Notes: a model not told the origin generated them from the letters alone. 64,000 nucleotides of DNA from Leuconostoc mesenteroides subsp. mesenteroides ATCC 8293 (GCF_000014445.1 NC_008531.1:899001-963000); one strand, 5' to 3'; positions 11,129-19,903 are shown, counted from the stretch's first letter. Numbers and translations: made by a program.

Positions 11129-12685
11129 ATGAAAAAGAAGATATTTTCTTTGGGAAATGCTACTATTCTGATTTTATTTTATTTACTTTTTGGTGTTACC
11201 TATCTTTCAGCGATTCTATCAGATAATTTTACTATCGGCGATAACTTAAAAAGAGGCACAACAACTACGTTGGGATTGCTTGTCTTTATCAGCATAATAC
11301 TATTGTTCATAAGCCTAATTTATTTTTTACCTAAAGTCAAAAAGGCTGTTGTATTTGTTTTTAAACAACATAAAAATATTACATCAATTGCGTTATTTGT
11401 ATTGTTAGTTTTATTACAATTTTTGTTTGTAACAGTATTTCATCCTAAAATTGGCTGGGATCCTTCGGCATTAATTAATACACTAGATCATGTAGATGAT
11501 GTAAATAATCGAGCATATTTTAGTTTGAATTCAAATAACTTGCCCATTCTGTTGTTTATGTCGTTTCTTTCAAATGTTTTTCAGTTGAAAACATGGTTGT
11601 TTTTTGATTATCTGACCATAGTCATGGTTGATCTATCGATTATTTTTTCGGTTGCCACCTCTTATATGATCGACAGACGTTACTTTGCAGTTTCTTTATA
11701 TATTCATATATTAGTATTTGGTTTCTTTCCTTGGATAGTTATACCCTATACCGATACATGGGTCCTACCATTTGTATCAGCATTTTTATTTTTCTATTTC
11801 AGCGCAAAGAAAGTATCTAAACTATGGCAAAAAAATATATTAATGACACTCTTTGCTTTACTTGTGTGTGGAACGTATTTCATTAAACCATCCGCAATTA
11901 TTCCCGCTATCGCAATTGGTTTAATTGAGGCACTTAGCTTGTTTAAAGAAAAACGTGTGTTATTACCCGAAGTACTCAAAAAAACCAGTACAGTTTTGAT
12001 AGTTATGTTTTCTTTTATTTGTTTATACACGATAACTCAAAATAAAATTGAGCATCAAACATTAATTCATGTCAATCGAGAGCGGGTTATCCCAGCGGTG
12101 CACTTTATGAACATGGGTATTTCTGGTGATGGTGGATATAATGCGCAGGATACTTTAAAAATGGGTGAGTTAGCAACTAAGTCCGAAAAAATTGAGTATT
12201 CGAAACAAATGTATGTTAAACGATTAAAAAAGTTAGGTGTCATTGGCTATTTTCATTTTATAATTCAAAAGCAAATAAACAATACGGCCGATGGCTCGTT
12301 TGCATGGGGAAAGGAGGGGCATTTTATTCAGGGAGACCAAATTCCAAAATCCCACGGATTAAAAGGGGTGCTGGAAAATTATCTATATATATATGGGAAA
12401 AATGTGGCCGACTTTCGGTTTATTGCCCAATTCATTTGGTTGATTATCTTAAGCTGTATATTTTTTGGTTGGCATAATAAATCACAGACAACACAAACAA
12501 TCAGATTAGGTATCACGGGAGCCTTTCTGTTTCTTCTTTTGTTTGAAGGAGGTAGAAGTAGGTATATTATCCAATTTTTGCCACTATTTTTATTGGGCGC
12601 CAGTCTCTTGGTTAATGATTCGAAACAAAGTATTAAAAAAATTATTGATGCTACGTTATTAAAACGAACAAACTACGAATCATAA
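11129..12685 (+). CDS. Large integral membrane protein of the XrtG cluster (GT-C-like)
   Basis: 518 residues, about 11-12 hydrophobic segments. A first extracytoplasmic loop has HPKIGWDPSALI, an acidic motif of the kind that marks the active site in GT-C glycosyltransferases, and a second has YTDTWVLP. This matches the membrane protein family TIGR03766 which clusters with exosortase G, its GT2 and the PTPS-like protein. Starts 3 bp after the previous stop codon. Probably a polyprenol-dependent sugar transferase for a surface polymer or protein. With the exosortase and most of the GT2 missing, it may have no working pathway. The terminator at 12711 follows. Confidence 0.68.
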   Translation: MKKKIFSLGNATILILFYLLFGVTYLSAILSDNFTIGDNLKRGTTTTLGLLVFISIILLFISLIYFLPKVKKAVVFVFKQHKNITSIALFVLLVLLQFLFVTVFHPKIGWDPSALINTLDHVDDVNNRAYFSLNSNNLPILLFMSFLSNVFQLKTWLFFDYLTIVMVDLSIIFSVATSYMIDRRYFAVSLYIHILVFGFFPWIVIPYTDTWVLPFVSAFLFFYFSAKKVSKLWQKNILMTLFALLVCGTYFIKPSAIIPAIAIGLIEALSLFKEKRVLLPEVLKKTSTVLIVMFSFICLYTITQNKIEHQTLIHVNRERVIPAVHFMNMGISGDGGYNAQDTLKMGELATKSEKIEYSKQMYVKRLKKLGVIGYFHFIIQKQINNTADGSFAWGKEGHFIQGDQIPKSHGLKGVLENYLYIYGKNVADFRFIAQFIWLIILSCIFFGWHNKSQTTQTIRLGITGAFLFLLLFEGGRSRYIIQFLPLFLLGASLLVNDSKQSIKKIIDATLLKRTNYES

Positions 12686-12710
12686 AAATTACAATTTTGA
12701 TAGTATGATG

Positions 12711-12734
12711 TCACTGGTAACAGTGGCTTTTTAA
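12711..12734 (+). terminator. Intrinsic terminator after the XrtG remnant cluster
   Basis: CACTG-GTAA-CAGTG stem followed by GCTTTTTAATT. Short but well formed. Confidence 0.65.
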
Positions 12735-12891
12735 TTATGAAAGCGTGAAAATTAAGGTTATAATTATTTTGTTGGAAAACACAGTACGCAGTAAAGTTAA
12801 CAGATTAATAAGTTTGTTAATTGTCAAATCATATTTTGAAACTTTACGTCAATATATGAGTCATCGAACGAAAAATGGAGAACATAAACGT

Positions 12892-13713
12892 ATGACCAAA
12901 CAAAAGATAGTATTAATAACTGGTGCTAGCAGCGGTATTGGGTATCAAGCAGCAGAAAAACTAAGCGCGTATGGCTTCAAAGTTTATGGTGCAGCACGCC
13001 GAATTGAAAAAATGAGTCCACTGTCTTCATTAGGAATTATTCCTCTTAAGATGGATTTAACTGATGAACATTCAATTAAATCAGCTGTAGCACACGTTAT
13101 TAGTCAAGAGGGTCAGATTGATATTTTAATTAATAATGCTGGATATGGTTCATACGGTGCTATTGAAAATGTCCCCATAGAAGAAGCTAAAAAGCAATTT
13201 GAAACTAATTTGTTTGGCCTTGCCACTCTTGTTCAACTGGTTTTACCACATATGCGTCATCAAAAATATGGTCGTATTGTTAACATTTCATCTATGGCAG
13301 GACGTATGACAACATATATGGGCGCTTGGTATCATGCCACTAAGTATGCTCTCGAAGGATTTAGCGATGCGCTACGCATGGAGGTCAAACCATTTGGCAT
13401 TGATGTTATTCTTATTGAACCAGGTGGAATTAAAACTGACTGGGGTACTATTGCTGCAGAGAATCTTCGAAAAACTTCGGTTGATACACCTTATGCTGAA
13501 CATGCTTTAGCAGCGTCCAAAAGAATGCATCAACTTTATACATCTAGCAGGCTAACAGATCCAGATATAGTTGCTTCAACAATAGTAAGGTCAGTGACTA
13601 CTAAACGACCAAAGCCTAGATACTTAGTGGGTTATGGCGCAAAAATATTGATTAGTTTGCATGCCATTTTACCTACACGAATGTTTGATAAATTAATTCA
13701 AAAGGTTGTTTAA
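12892..13713 (+). CDS. Classical short-chain dehydrogenase/reductase
   Basis: 273 residues from the ATG at 12892 (GGAG 12-16 bp upstream). The frame stays open back to 12745 but that part is basic, atypical sequence before the cofactor site. Rossmann motif TGASSGIG, NNAG, catalytic Ser in NISSMAG and YHATK are all present, and the basic AARR after the second strand points to NADP(H). The C-terminal region (PGGIKTDWG) is like oxidoreductases of the DltE/YusZ group. The substrate is unknown. The Nudix regulator follows after 27 bp with GGAGG, so the two may be cotranscribed. Confidence 0.8.
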   Translation: MTKQKIVLITGASSGIGYQAAEKLSAYGFKVYGAARRIEKMSPLSSLGIIPLKMDLTDEHSIKSAVAHVISQEGQIDILINNAGYGSYGAIENVPIEEAKKQFETNLFGLATLVQLVLPHMRHQKYGRIVNISSMAGRMTTYMGAWYHATKYALEGFSDALRMEVKPFGIDVILIEPGGIKTDWGTIAAENLRKTSVDTPYAEHALAASKRMHQLYTSSRLTDPDIVASTIVRSVTTKRPKPRYLVGYGAKILISLHAILPTRMFDKLIQKVV

Positions 13714-13740
13714 ATTTTAGTCCACTACAAGGAGGTAGTT

Positions 13741-14478
13741 ATGGATTCATTTCCTTTGGAAAGACCTTACATCACTATTACTAATGTCATCTGGAGCTTT
13801 GATTATGACACGCAACAGGTCAAAGTACTATTAATCAAGCGTGCCGATGAGCCATTTAAAAATTTTTGGGCGTTACCAGAAATATTGTTGCGAGAAGATG
13901 AAAGTGCACACGAAGCATCCTTACGGCTAATAAAAGAGAAAATAGGATTATCGCTTTCTGATGTTCATGCAGAGCAACTAGCAACGTTTACAGCACCAGA
14001 TAGAAATCCTGATTTTCGGGCGCTGTCGCTGAGTTACATGATATTTTTGCCAAAATACGTGAATCTTGTTCCTGGATCTGGTGCAATCGAAGCAGAATGG
14101 TTTACGCTAGAAAAGATTAAAAACAATTATTTTGGCCTAAAAAAGGGTGATTTGTTTTTTAAAACGTTAGCTGAAAATGAGTACGTAACAGAATTAGATT
14201 CTCAAAAGCGATTGGCCTTTGATCATAATTGGATTTTAACTGTGGCTTGCCACCGGATAGTCAACAAACTGAACTACCAGCCGACTATTTTATTAACATT
14301 AGGATCTTCCTTTACGCTGAAAACAGCTCGGCACGTCTATGGTATTTTTGGACAAGATGAGCCTGATAATTCTAATTTTTTACAAAACAACAAAAAAATA
14401 TTTGAATTAGTTGGAGAAGTTGATAAAAAAGGGCCGGGGAGGCCAGCAAAAAAGTTTCGCTTGCTAATTTCATTTTAA
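13741..14478 (+). CDS. nrtR: NrtR-type Nudix-winged helix regulator of NAD metabolism
   Basis: 245 residues: N-terminal Nudix domain (about 1-145) and a C-terminal winged helix (about 165-240, with QPTILLTLGSSFTLKTARHVY and the KGPGRPAKKF wing). The Nudix box (ILLREDESAHEASLRLIKEK) has lost the Gly and two of the catalytic Glu of the GX5EX7REUXEEXGU pattern, so it should bind but not hydrolyse ligand, as NrtR does with ADP-ribose. NrtR regulators repress NAD salvage and niacin uptake genes. The next gene is a niacin transporter, behind a 23-bp palindrome that is a good operator candidate. Confidence 0.85.
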   Translation: MDSFPLERPYITITNVIWSFDYDTQQVKVLLIKRADEPFKNFWALPEILLREDESAHEASLRLIKEKIGLSLSDVHAEQLATFTAPDRNPDFRALSLSYMIFLPKYVNLVPGSGAIEAEWFTLEKIKNNYFGLKKGDLFFKTLAENEYVTELDSQKRLAFDHNWILTVACHRIVNKLNYQPTILLTLGSSFTLKTARHVYGIFGQDEPDNSNFLQNNKKIFELVGEVDKKGPGRPAKKFRLLISF

Positions 14479-14502
14479 AGATGTAGAATCTCTTTATAAA
14501 TA

Positions 14503-14525
14503 ATAAAAGTAAAAAATACTTTTAT
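14503..14525 (+). promoter_or_regulatory. Candidate NrtR operator, perfect inverted repeat
   Basis: ATAAAAGTA-AAAAA-TACTTTTAT: 9-bp perfect arms with a 5-bp spacer, 18 bp before the niacin transporter ATG. Placement between the Nudix regulator and NiaP suggests it is the regulator's site. It is not a terminator, because no long T tract follows. Confidence 0.6.
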
Positions 14526-14543
14526 AAGGAAGAGGTTCTTTTT

Positions 14544-15710
14544 ATGGATAAAAAGAGACACTTATTGTTCATTATTGGCACGGCATGGATGATTGACGCA
14601 TTGGATGTTGCTTTGCTATCGTTTATCATGCCATTGATTAAAAATGAGTGGGACGTCGGTAGTACAGAATTAGGATTGGCCGCCGCTGTCACATCGATTG
14701 GCATGATTGTTGGGTCAATTGTTTGCGGTAAATTAGCTGATAAATATGGTCGTAAAAATATTATCATCGGAACGCTACTCATTTTTTCATTGGGTAATTT
14801 GGCGTTAATATTTGCGCCAAACATCTTGTGGTTTATGGTGATTCGTTTTATAACAGGCATTGGATTAGGTGGGGAGTTACCAGTAGCAGCAACGATTATT
14901 GCTGACAACTACACTGGTACAAAGCGATCACAAATGCTGTTATTAGCGGATAGTTTTTGGGCCTATGGTTGGATTTTAGCATCTTTGATTTCTTTTCTAA
15001 TTATTCCTCGTTTTGGCTGGCGCGCTGCCGTTGCCCTTGCGGCTTTGTTTGCTTTTTATGCCCTAGCATTGCGTAAGCACTTACCAAATGAACCGATCAA
15101 TAAGAAAAGTCACGAAGGCACTTTTAAAGAGCTTCTTTCCAGCAAACATCGATCAAGGTTAATTGTTTTAAGTATAATGTGGTTTATTGTGATGTTGACC
15201 TATTATGGGATCTTTTTGTGGCTACCTACTGTCCTAACCATGCGTGGTTTTTCAATCGTTAATTCATTAGGATATACGCTTATCATGAGTATAGCTCAGT
15301 TGCCTGGGTATTATTTAGCTGCCTACTTAATGAATAAGATGAGTCGGAAAAAGATTTTGGCAATTTATCTGTTGGGCACGTTGATTTCGAGTTTCGTTTT
15401 TGGCTTTGGTACTAATATAGCTTTAATATTAGTGGCCGGTGCCTTTATGTCTTTCTTTGACTTAGGTGCATGGGGGACATTAATCTCCTTGACTCCCGCA
15501 CAATTTCCTGAGAAAATACGGGGTACAGCCATGGGTACCGCACAAGCAGTTGGGCGTGTTGGTGCCACGGTTGGACCATTCCTTGTCGGTTGGTTATTTG
15601 ATTTCAAATTAGGCATTAGTGTCATATTTAGTGTCTTTGCAGTATTGCTGATTATTGCGATAGTGGTGTTATTGATAGGTGTAAAAGACAATCTAGAGGA
15701 CGAGTATTGA
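14544..15710 (+). CDS. niaP: NiaP-type niacin MFS transporter
   Basis: 388 residues and 12 membrane segments. The N-terminus (LLFIIGTAWMIDALDVALLSF) carries the D-x-x-D motif of the SV2/NiaP group, loop 2-3 has GKLADKYGRKN, and GIGLGGELPVAATI marks segment 5. It should take up nicotinate or nicotinamide across the membrane. The regulator immediately upstream is of NrtR type, the known controller of NiaP in several bacteria, which supports the substrate. Transcribed separately from a short promoter region that holds the palindrome at 14503. Confidence 0.82.
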   Translation: MDKKRHLLFIIGTAWMIDALDVALLSFIMPLIKNEWDVGSTELGLAAAVTSIGMIVGSIVCGKLADKYGRKNIIIGTLLIFSLGNLALIFAPNILWFMVIRFITGIGLGGELPVAATIIADNYTGTKRSQMLLLADSFWAYGWILASLISFLIIPRFGWRAAVALAALFAFYALALRKHLPNEPINKKSHEGTFKELLSSKHRSRLIVLSIMWFIVMLTYYGIFLWLPTVLTMRGFSIVNSLGYTLIMSIAQLPGYYLAAYLMNKMSRKKILAIYLLGTLISSFVFGFGTNIALILVAGAFMSFFDLGAWGTLISLTPAQFPEKIRGTAMGTAQAVGRVGATVGPFLVGWLFDFKLGISVIFSVFAVLLIIAIVVLLIGVKDNLEDEY

Positions 15711-15792
15711 TTTTTACCATAGTATTACTTAGTTGTGTTGTACAAATTTATATGTTTTATACAAAAAAACAATGAAATTTATATACACAAAT

Positions 15793-15806
15793 TGTAAGCG
15801 TTGACA
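15793..15806 (+). promoter_or_regulatory. cre-like box overlapping the butanediol dehydrogenase -35
   Basis: TGTAAGCGTTGACA differs from the cre consensus at one position and its last six bases are a consensus -35 hexamer TTGACA (15801-15806). CcpA bound here would block RNA polymerase. The -10 is not obvious at the ideal spacing (AATTTA or GATAAT). Confidence 0.6.
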
Positions 15807-15869
15807 TATAATATAATAAAGATAATTTATGTCTTCCAAAATTTAAACTGATAGTCAGAAGGAGAAAAA

Positions 15870-16919
15870 ATGAAAGCAGCTGTATGGCATGGCGTTAAAG
15901 ATGTTCGTGTGGAGGATGTTGAACTCAAACCAACAAAATCTAATGAGGTAGTAGTGCGTGTTGCTTATGCTGGGATTTGTGGCAGCGACTTACACGAGTA
16001 CCTTGAGGGTCCTGTATTTATTCCCGTTGATCAACCAGATGAATTGACTGGCGGTCAAGCACCATTAACGATGGGACATGAGTTTTCTGGCGTTATCGAA
16101 AAAGTAGGTCCCGATGTGGCTAATTTTAAAGTTGGGGATCACGTTTCAATTAATCCAACTGTCACAAAGGGAATTTCTTCTGATGATTTGGATGTTTACG
16201 ATGGCTATAGTTTTATTGGTTTAAGCACGGATGGTGGCTTTACATCATACGTGAATGTACCAGAAGATAACTTATATCATTTACCTGAAGAATTCTCATT
16301 GAAATTAGCAGCTACTATTGAGCCAACTGCAGTTGCGGTCCAAGCTATCAAAGAGGCTGATCTTCGATTTGGCGAAAAAGTTGTGATTTTTGGTGCTGGA
16401 CCAATAGGTGTATTAGTTGCTGCTGCTGCGAAGGCGGCAGGGGCTACTAAAATCGTGGCTGTAGATTTGTCAGAAATTCGCTTGAGAAAAGCGCTTGAAA
16501 TGGGCGCAACAGACGTGATTAATCCAAGTCAAGTACCAGACACTGTTGCAGCTATTAAAAACATTATTCCTGGTGGAGCGGATGCATCATTTGAAGTTGC
16601 CGGGGTACAACCAACCTTTGAACAAGCAATAGATGCAACACGTCCGCGCGGAAGTGTCGTTATTGTTTCAATTTTTGCAAAGCCAATCAGCTTTAACCCA
16701 ATGCAATTGATGAATGCAGGTGTTAAACTGACCACAACAATTGCTTATTCAAAAGAAACTTTCCAACAAACTGTTGCTCTTGTTAGCAGTGGGCAAATAA
16801 ATGTAGAACCAGTTATTACGGATACAATTTCATTGGACAGTATTGTTTCTGATGGTTTTGAGTCATTAACAAGCGATAAATCGCAGGCCAAGATTTTAAT
16901 TGATTTAAGTAAAGATTAA
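15870..16919 (+). CDS. butB: Zinc-dependent 2,3-butanediol dehydrogenase
   Basis: 349 residues of the medium-chain dehydrogenase family. Catalytic zinc ligands are in CGSDLHEY (Cys) and GHEFSG (His-Glu), the cofactor site is FGAGPIGVLVA and a following Asp (AVDLSE) indicates NAD(H). The insertion after HEY (GPVFIPVDQP) is typical of butanediol dehydrogenases, which interconvert acetoin or diacetyl and 2,3-butanediol, re-oxidising NADH. The structural-zinc cysteine cluster of many MDRs is absent, as in this subgroup. Together with the acetolactate decarboxylase at 55307 it completes an acetoin/butanediol branch. The cre site upstream suggests sugar-dependent control. Confidence 0.86.
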   Translation: MKAAVWHGVKDVRVEDVELKPTKSNEVVVRVAYAGICGSDLHEYLEGPVFIPVDQPDELTGGQAPLTMGHEFSGVIEKVGPDVANFKVGDHVSINPTVTKGISSDDLDVYDGYSFIGLSTDGGFTSYVNVPEDNLYHLPEEFSLKLAATIEPTAVAVQAIKEADLRFGEKVVIFGAGPIGVLVAAAAKAAGATKIVAVDLSEIRLRKALEMGATDVINPSQVPDTVAAIKNIIPGGADASFEVAGVQPTFEQAIDATRPRGSVVIVSIFAKPISFNPMQLMNAGVKLTTTIAYSKETFQQTVALVSSGQINVEPVITDTISLDSIVSDGFESLTSDKSQAKILIDLSKD

Positions 16920-16944
16920 CTACTTTAAAATATCGAAGCATACA

Positions 16945-16989
16945 AGTTGCTACTATTCTTACTTTTGTTTAGGATAGCGGTAGCTTTTT
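16945..16989 (+). terminator. Probable terminator after butB
   Basis: GTTGCTACTATTCT and AGGATAGCGGTAGC can pair with a few bulges, followed by TTTTTATT. Confidence 0.6.
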
Positions 16990-17077
16990 ATTATGATTTA
17001 CACATTTAGCTAATTAATATATAATGAAAAGAGTTTAACTTGTTTTTTAGAATTTATAACAGTTATGGGGAAGAGTA

Positions 17078-17839
17078 ATGGACGATGTTAAAAACTTATC
17101 CAGCGTATATTGGGTTAATATGCTGAGCAACAAATTTGTTTTTATTTTTAATTTGGTTATTCCGACTATTTATTTTCTATATATAAATATCAATTCTTTC
17201 ATGCGTGACAGCGTGACGTTTAACCACGAAACTTTCAAGGTCATTGGTTATTTTTGGGCTTACATCATTTTAGTCACAATTTTAAATAATGTGATTGTTG
17301 GGATGATATCTCAAAGGGAAAGCGGATTTTACAAACAAACTTTCTTCATTGTCGGATCTAAATACAAAATACTGGGTGCTAATTTTCTTGTCCAGTTATT
17401 AGTGTTGAATATTGAATTACTGATCTTTAATTTTGTGGTCATGTTTACTGCTCATTATTGGAGCATAAAGCTATTATTAGCTGGCATAATGGCTTCTATC
17501 GTTGTTTCATTACCGATTGCTTTTGCTGGTAGCATATTATTTATGCTTAAAATTAAAATAGAGTCAATAAATATCCTGGTGAGTATATTATTATTTGGTC
17601 TATTTATTGGGATGCATGTTCCAAACAATAGGGAAAACTTAATTACTACCTTTACTTCGCTAATTAATCCGCTTTCATATATTACTGAAGTGAGCTATCA
17701 AGTGCTATTATTTTTATTTAATGCTAAATTGTATTATTCGGAGATTGTCGTTTGTCTATTAGTCACACTTATTTATGTTTTAATTGGTTGGTACTCTATT
17801 TCAAAATTATCAGTAAATGCAGTGGCCGATCGAGTCTAA
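17078..17839 (+). CDS. ABC-2-type transporter permease
   Basis: 253 residues, about six membrane segments in the order expected for an ABC-2 export permease: an N-terminal amphipathic stretch (SSVYWVNMLSNKFVFIF), a cytoplasmic loop with ERESGFYKQT-like sequence (SQRESGFYKQTF), and conserved PL-S near the fifth segment (INPLSYITE). The ATPase gene follows after 16 bp. Substrate unknown. No peptide precursor, immunity gene or sensor kinase is adjacent to suggest a bacteriocin system. Confidence 0.75.
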   Translation: MDDVKNLSSVYWVNMLSNKFVFIFNLVIPTIYFLYININSFMRDSVTFNHETFKVIGYFWAYIILVTILNNVIVGMISQRESGFYKQTFFIVGSKYKILGANFLVQLLVLNIELLIFNFVVMFTAHYWSIKLLLAGIMASIVVSLPIAFAGSILFMLKIKIESINILVSILLFGLFIGMHVPNNRENLITTFTSLINPLSYITEVSYQVLLFLFNAKLYYSEIVVCLLVTLIYVLIGWYSISKLSVNAVADRV

Positions 17840-17855
17840 GCGGGGAGAGTAAGTT

Positions 17856-18443
17856 ATGCAAATAAAAAAATATTCACTCCATTTTGGGAAAAGGATTCTT
17901 GCAAAAAATCTTGATGTTATATTAGCCGAAGATAAAATAAATATTATCTCCGGTGGTAACGGTGTTGGAAAAACTACTTTTTTAGATTTTCTTGCTGGTG
18001 TCGGGCCCAAGACAGCGACTGGAGAAAAAATTGGTGTTCCTGCCCAACGCGATATTGCTTACCAACTTCAGAACATACATTTTTTTCCAACACTAACCGT
18101 CAAACAAACTATTGAAATGTATCGTCGATTCGGTAATTCGTTGTTAGAAGATAATGAAAGCTTTAAAAAAATTAAGCAGACAGTTTTAGACAGTATCTGG
18201 CATTTAAAAGTTGGCCAACTTTCTGGTGGAGAAAGAAAAATTGTGTTGACTTATGGACAGTGTCTACTCAATAAAAAATTGTATATTTTTGATGAACCGA
18301 CAAGCGGGGTAGATACTACAAACGCTAAAATTATATTAAAGCTTATTGCAGCTTTAGTTGTAAATAATGAAAAAACAGTGGTTATGACATCGCACAATTT
18401 GGACCAATTAGACGGCCTCCCATTTTCTAAAATAGATTTTTAA
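17856..18443 (+). CDS. ABC transporter ATPase, compact
   Basis: 195 residues, shorter than the usual 220-300 of exporter ATPases. Walker A is GGNGVGKTT (near residue 38), Q-loop YQLQNIHFF, signature LSGGERK, Walker B LYIFDEPTSGVD and H-loop TSHN. All catalytic motifs are therefore present. It lacks the C-terminal extension and has a small helical domain. It should pair with the permease just upstream, making a minimal two-gene exporter. Confidence 0.82.
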   Translation: MQIKKYSLHFGKRILAKNLDVILAEDKINIISGGNGVGKTTFLDFLAGVGPKTATGEKIGVPAQRDIAYQLQNIHFFPTLTVKQTIEMYRRFGNSLLEDNESFKKIKQTVLDSIWHLKVGQLSGGERKIVLTYGQCLLNKKLYIFDEPTSGVDTTNAKIILKLIAALVVNNEKTVVMTSHNLDQLDGLPFSKIDF

Positions 18444-18513
18444 CACAGTTGGATGCTATTAATATGGTAATATAAAGTTAGATTATGTAATTCATAACAA
18501 ATGGGAGAAATAC

Positions 18514-19089
18514 ATGACTATCTTTGAGGACATTAAAGCAGATAAGGATAATTTAACTTACACAGAAAAAGGCTTAAATCCTGTATTTTACACACCTAAG
18601 AGCGCGAAAATTCTGATTATTGGTCAGGCTCCTGGTAAAAAAGTGCAAGAAACAGAAATCATGTGGAATGATGCTTCTGGAGATAGACTACGCGAATGGT
18701 TGGATGTTGATAGAAAACAATTTTACGATTCTGGTAATTTTGGATTTATTTCGATGGACTTTTATTACCCGGGGAAAGCAAAATCAGGTGATAAGCCACC
18801 GCGTGGTAGTATAGCAAAAAAGTGGCATCCAAAGCTTATTGCTTCAATGCCTAATTTGCAGTTAATTGTTTTAATCGGGTCATATGCTCAAAAATACTAC
18901 CTACACTTGGCTCGCACAGAGAAAATAACTGATGTTGTTAAAAATTATAAATCTTATTTGCCAAAATATTTTCCTATCATTCACCCATCGCCAAGGAATA
19001 ATATTTGGCTTAATCGTAATCCTTGGTTTGAAAAAGAGGTAGTACCTCGCTTGCAAGCCAAAGTTAGTGACACAATTAAAGAAAAGTGA
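18514..19089 (+). CDS. Uracil-DNA glycosylase family protein
   Basis: 191 residues. Motif A GQAPGKKVQE (near residue 37) and motif B HPSPRNN (near 160) identify the UDG superfamily (COG1573-like). The four-cysteine iron-sulfur cluster of family 4 enzymes is absent; the residue after GQAPG is Lys where family 4 enzymes have an acidic or polar residue. The central GFISMDFYYPGK segment is as in the small single-domain homologues of lactic acid bacteria. It may excise uracil from DNA, but that activity is only inferred from the fold. Confidence 0.72.
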   Translation: MTIFEDIKADKDNLTYTEKGLNPVFYTPKSAKILIIGQAPGKKVQETEIMWNDASGDRLREWLDVDRKQFYDSGNFGFISMDFYYPGKAKSGDKPPRGSIAKKWHPKLIASMPNLQLIVLIGSYAQKYYLHLARTEKITDVVKNYKSYLPKYFPIIHPSPRNNIWLNRNPWFEKEVVPRLQAKVSDTIKEK

Positions 19090-19154
19090 AATTGTGCGAC
19101 TATCTGACTGAAGTATAAAAAGATATTTATTTAAAATAAAAGGAAACAAATAAT

Positions 19155-19661
19155 ATGATAGAACAAAAAAATCATACAAAGCAGATCACTATTTTAGCAA
19201 CCATCATTGCTTTCAATATTGCATTATCTTACATTGTTAAGATACCTGTCCCAGCGACAAATGGATTTGTTAACTTGGTTGAAGCTGGGATATTTTTAGC
19301 TGCCCTGCTTGGTGGTGCACGTAGTGGATTGATCGTCGGTGGCTTAAGCGGTCTGCTGTTAGATTTGCTTGCTGGTTATCCACAGTGGATGATTTTTTCT
19401 TTAATTATTCATGGGATAGAAGGATTAATCGTGGGCTATTTTGGCTATAAGAAACATATTACCAGCCAAGTCATTGGCTTAATTATTGGATCATTTATTA
19501 TGGTGGTTGGGTACATGTTAGCTGGTGCTATGTTGTATAATTGGACAGCGGGATTGGCGTCAATTATCGGGAATATCGCACAAGCAGTGATGGGATTAAT
19601 CGTTGCATTAGTTCTTGTTCCAGTATTTAAAAAGCTACCACAGGTTGATTTGAAAATTTAA
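19155..19661 (+). CDS. ECF transporter S component, substrate unknown
   Basis: 168 residues with six hydrophobic segments, the size of an energy-coupling factor substrate-binding protein. The segments NLVEAGIFLAALLGGARSGL and LSGLLLDLLAGYPQWMIF resemble the HmpT/riboflavin-type S-component families. No EcfA/EcfT gene is close, so it would use a shared ECF module encoded elsewhere. No vitamin riboswitch is visible in the 65 bp upstream. The ligand (HMP, a B vitamin or a queuosine precursor) cannot be assigned. Confidence 0.75.
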   Translation: MIEQKNHTKQITILATIIAFNIALSYIVKIPVPATNGFVNLVEAGIFLAALLGGARSGLIVGGLSGLLLDLLAGYPQWMIFSLIIHGIEGLIVGYFGYKKHITSQVIGLIIGSFIMVVGYMLAGAMLYNWTAGLASIIGNIAQAVMGLIVALVLVPVFKKLPQVDLKI

Positions 19662-19751
19662 GCTTTTTTGGTTAGCTATTGCTTTTTCCGGTTGATTGAA
19701 GACCTTGTATAAGAAGAACAACAAAAGTTACATTTATATGATATAATTACA

Positions 19752-19903
19752 AACGAACTGGAAAACTGGAGCTAGGGTTCCGCAATATGGTCAGTGACCG
19801 AGGGCTCCATCTTTTGAAATATTCAAAAGGCACCTATTGATATAAAAAATCCGAGGGGAAAGGTTTAGCGTTTTTACTGTACGCTGATTCTTTCCTCTTT
19901 TTT
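19752..19903 (+). ncRNA. Structured leader or small RNA, ykkC-class-like, with terminator
   Basis: An extended -10 (TGATATAAT, ending at 19747) is followed by about 150 bases with no ORF. The sequence TGGAGC...GCTCCA forms a stem that encloses CTAGGGTTCCGCAA, a small hairpin GGTCA-GTGACC and CCGAGGG. CTAGGGTTCC with a downstream (G)ACCGAG is the core pattern of the ykkC riboswitch class (guanidine-I and its PRPP/ppGpp variants). The end is a strong terminator, GAGGGGAAAGG...CTTTCCTC then TTTTTT (to 19903). The ligand class is uncertain; a free sRNA is also possible since the next gene may have its own promoter. Confidence 0.5.

Noticed and set aside
15365..15691. Minus-strand ORF inside niaP, and similar antisense ORFs inside other genes (for example 4790, 26210, 41684)
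   Set aside because: They overlap well-supported genes completely, have no ribosome site and low-complexity Pro/Thr/Ile-rich translations typical of antisense frames.
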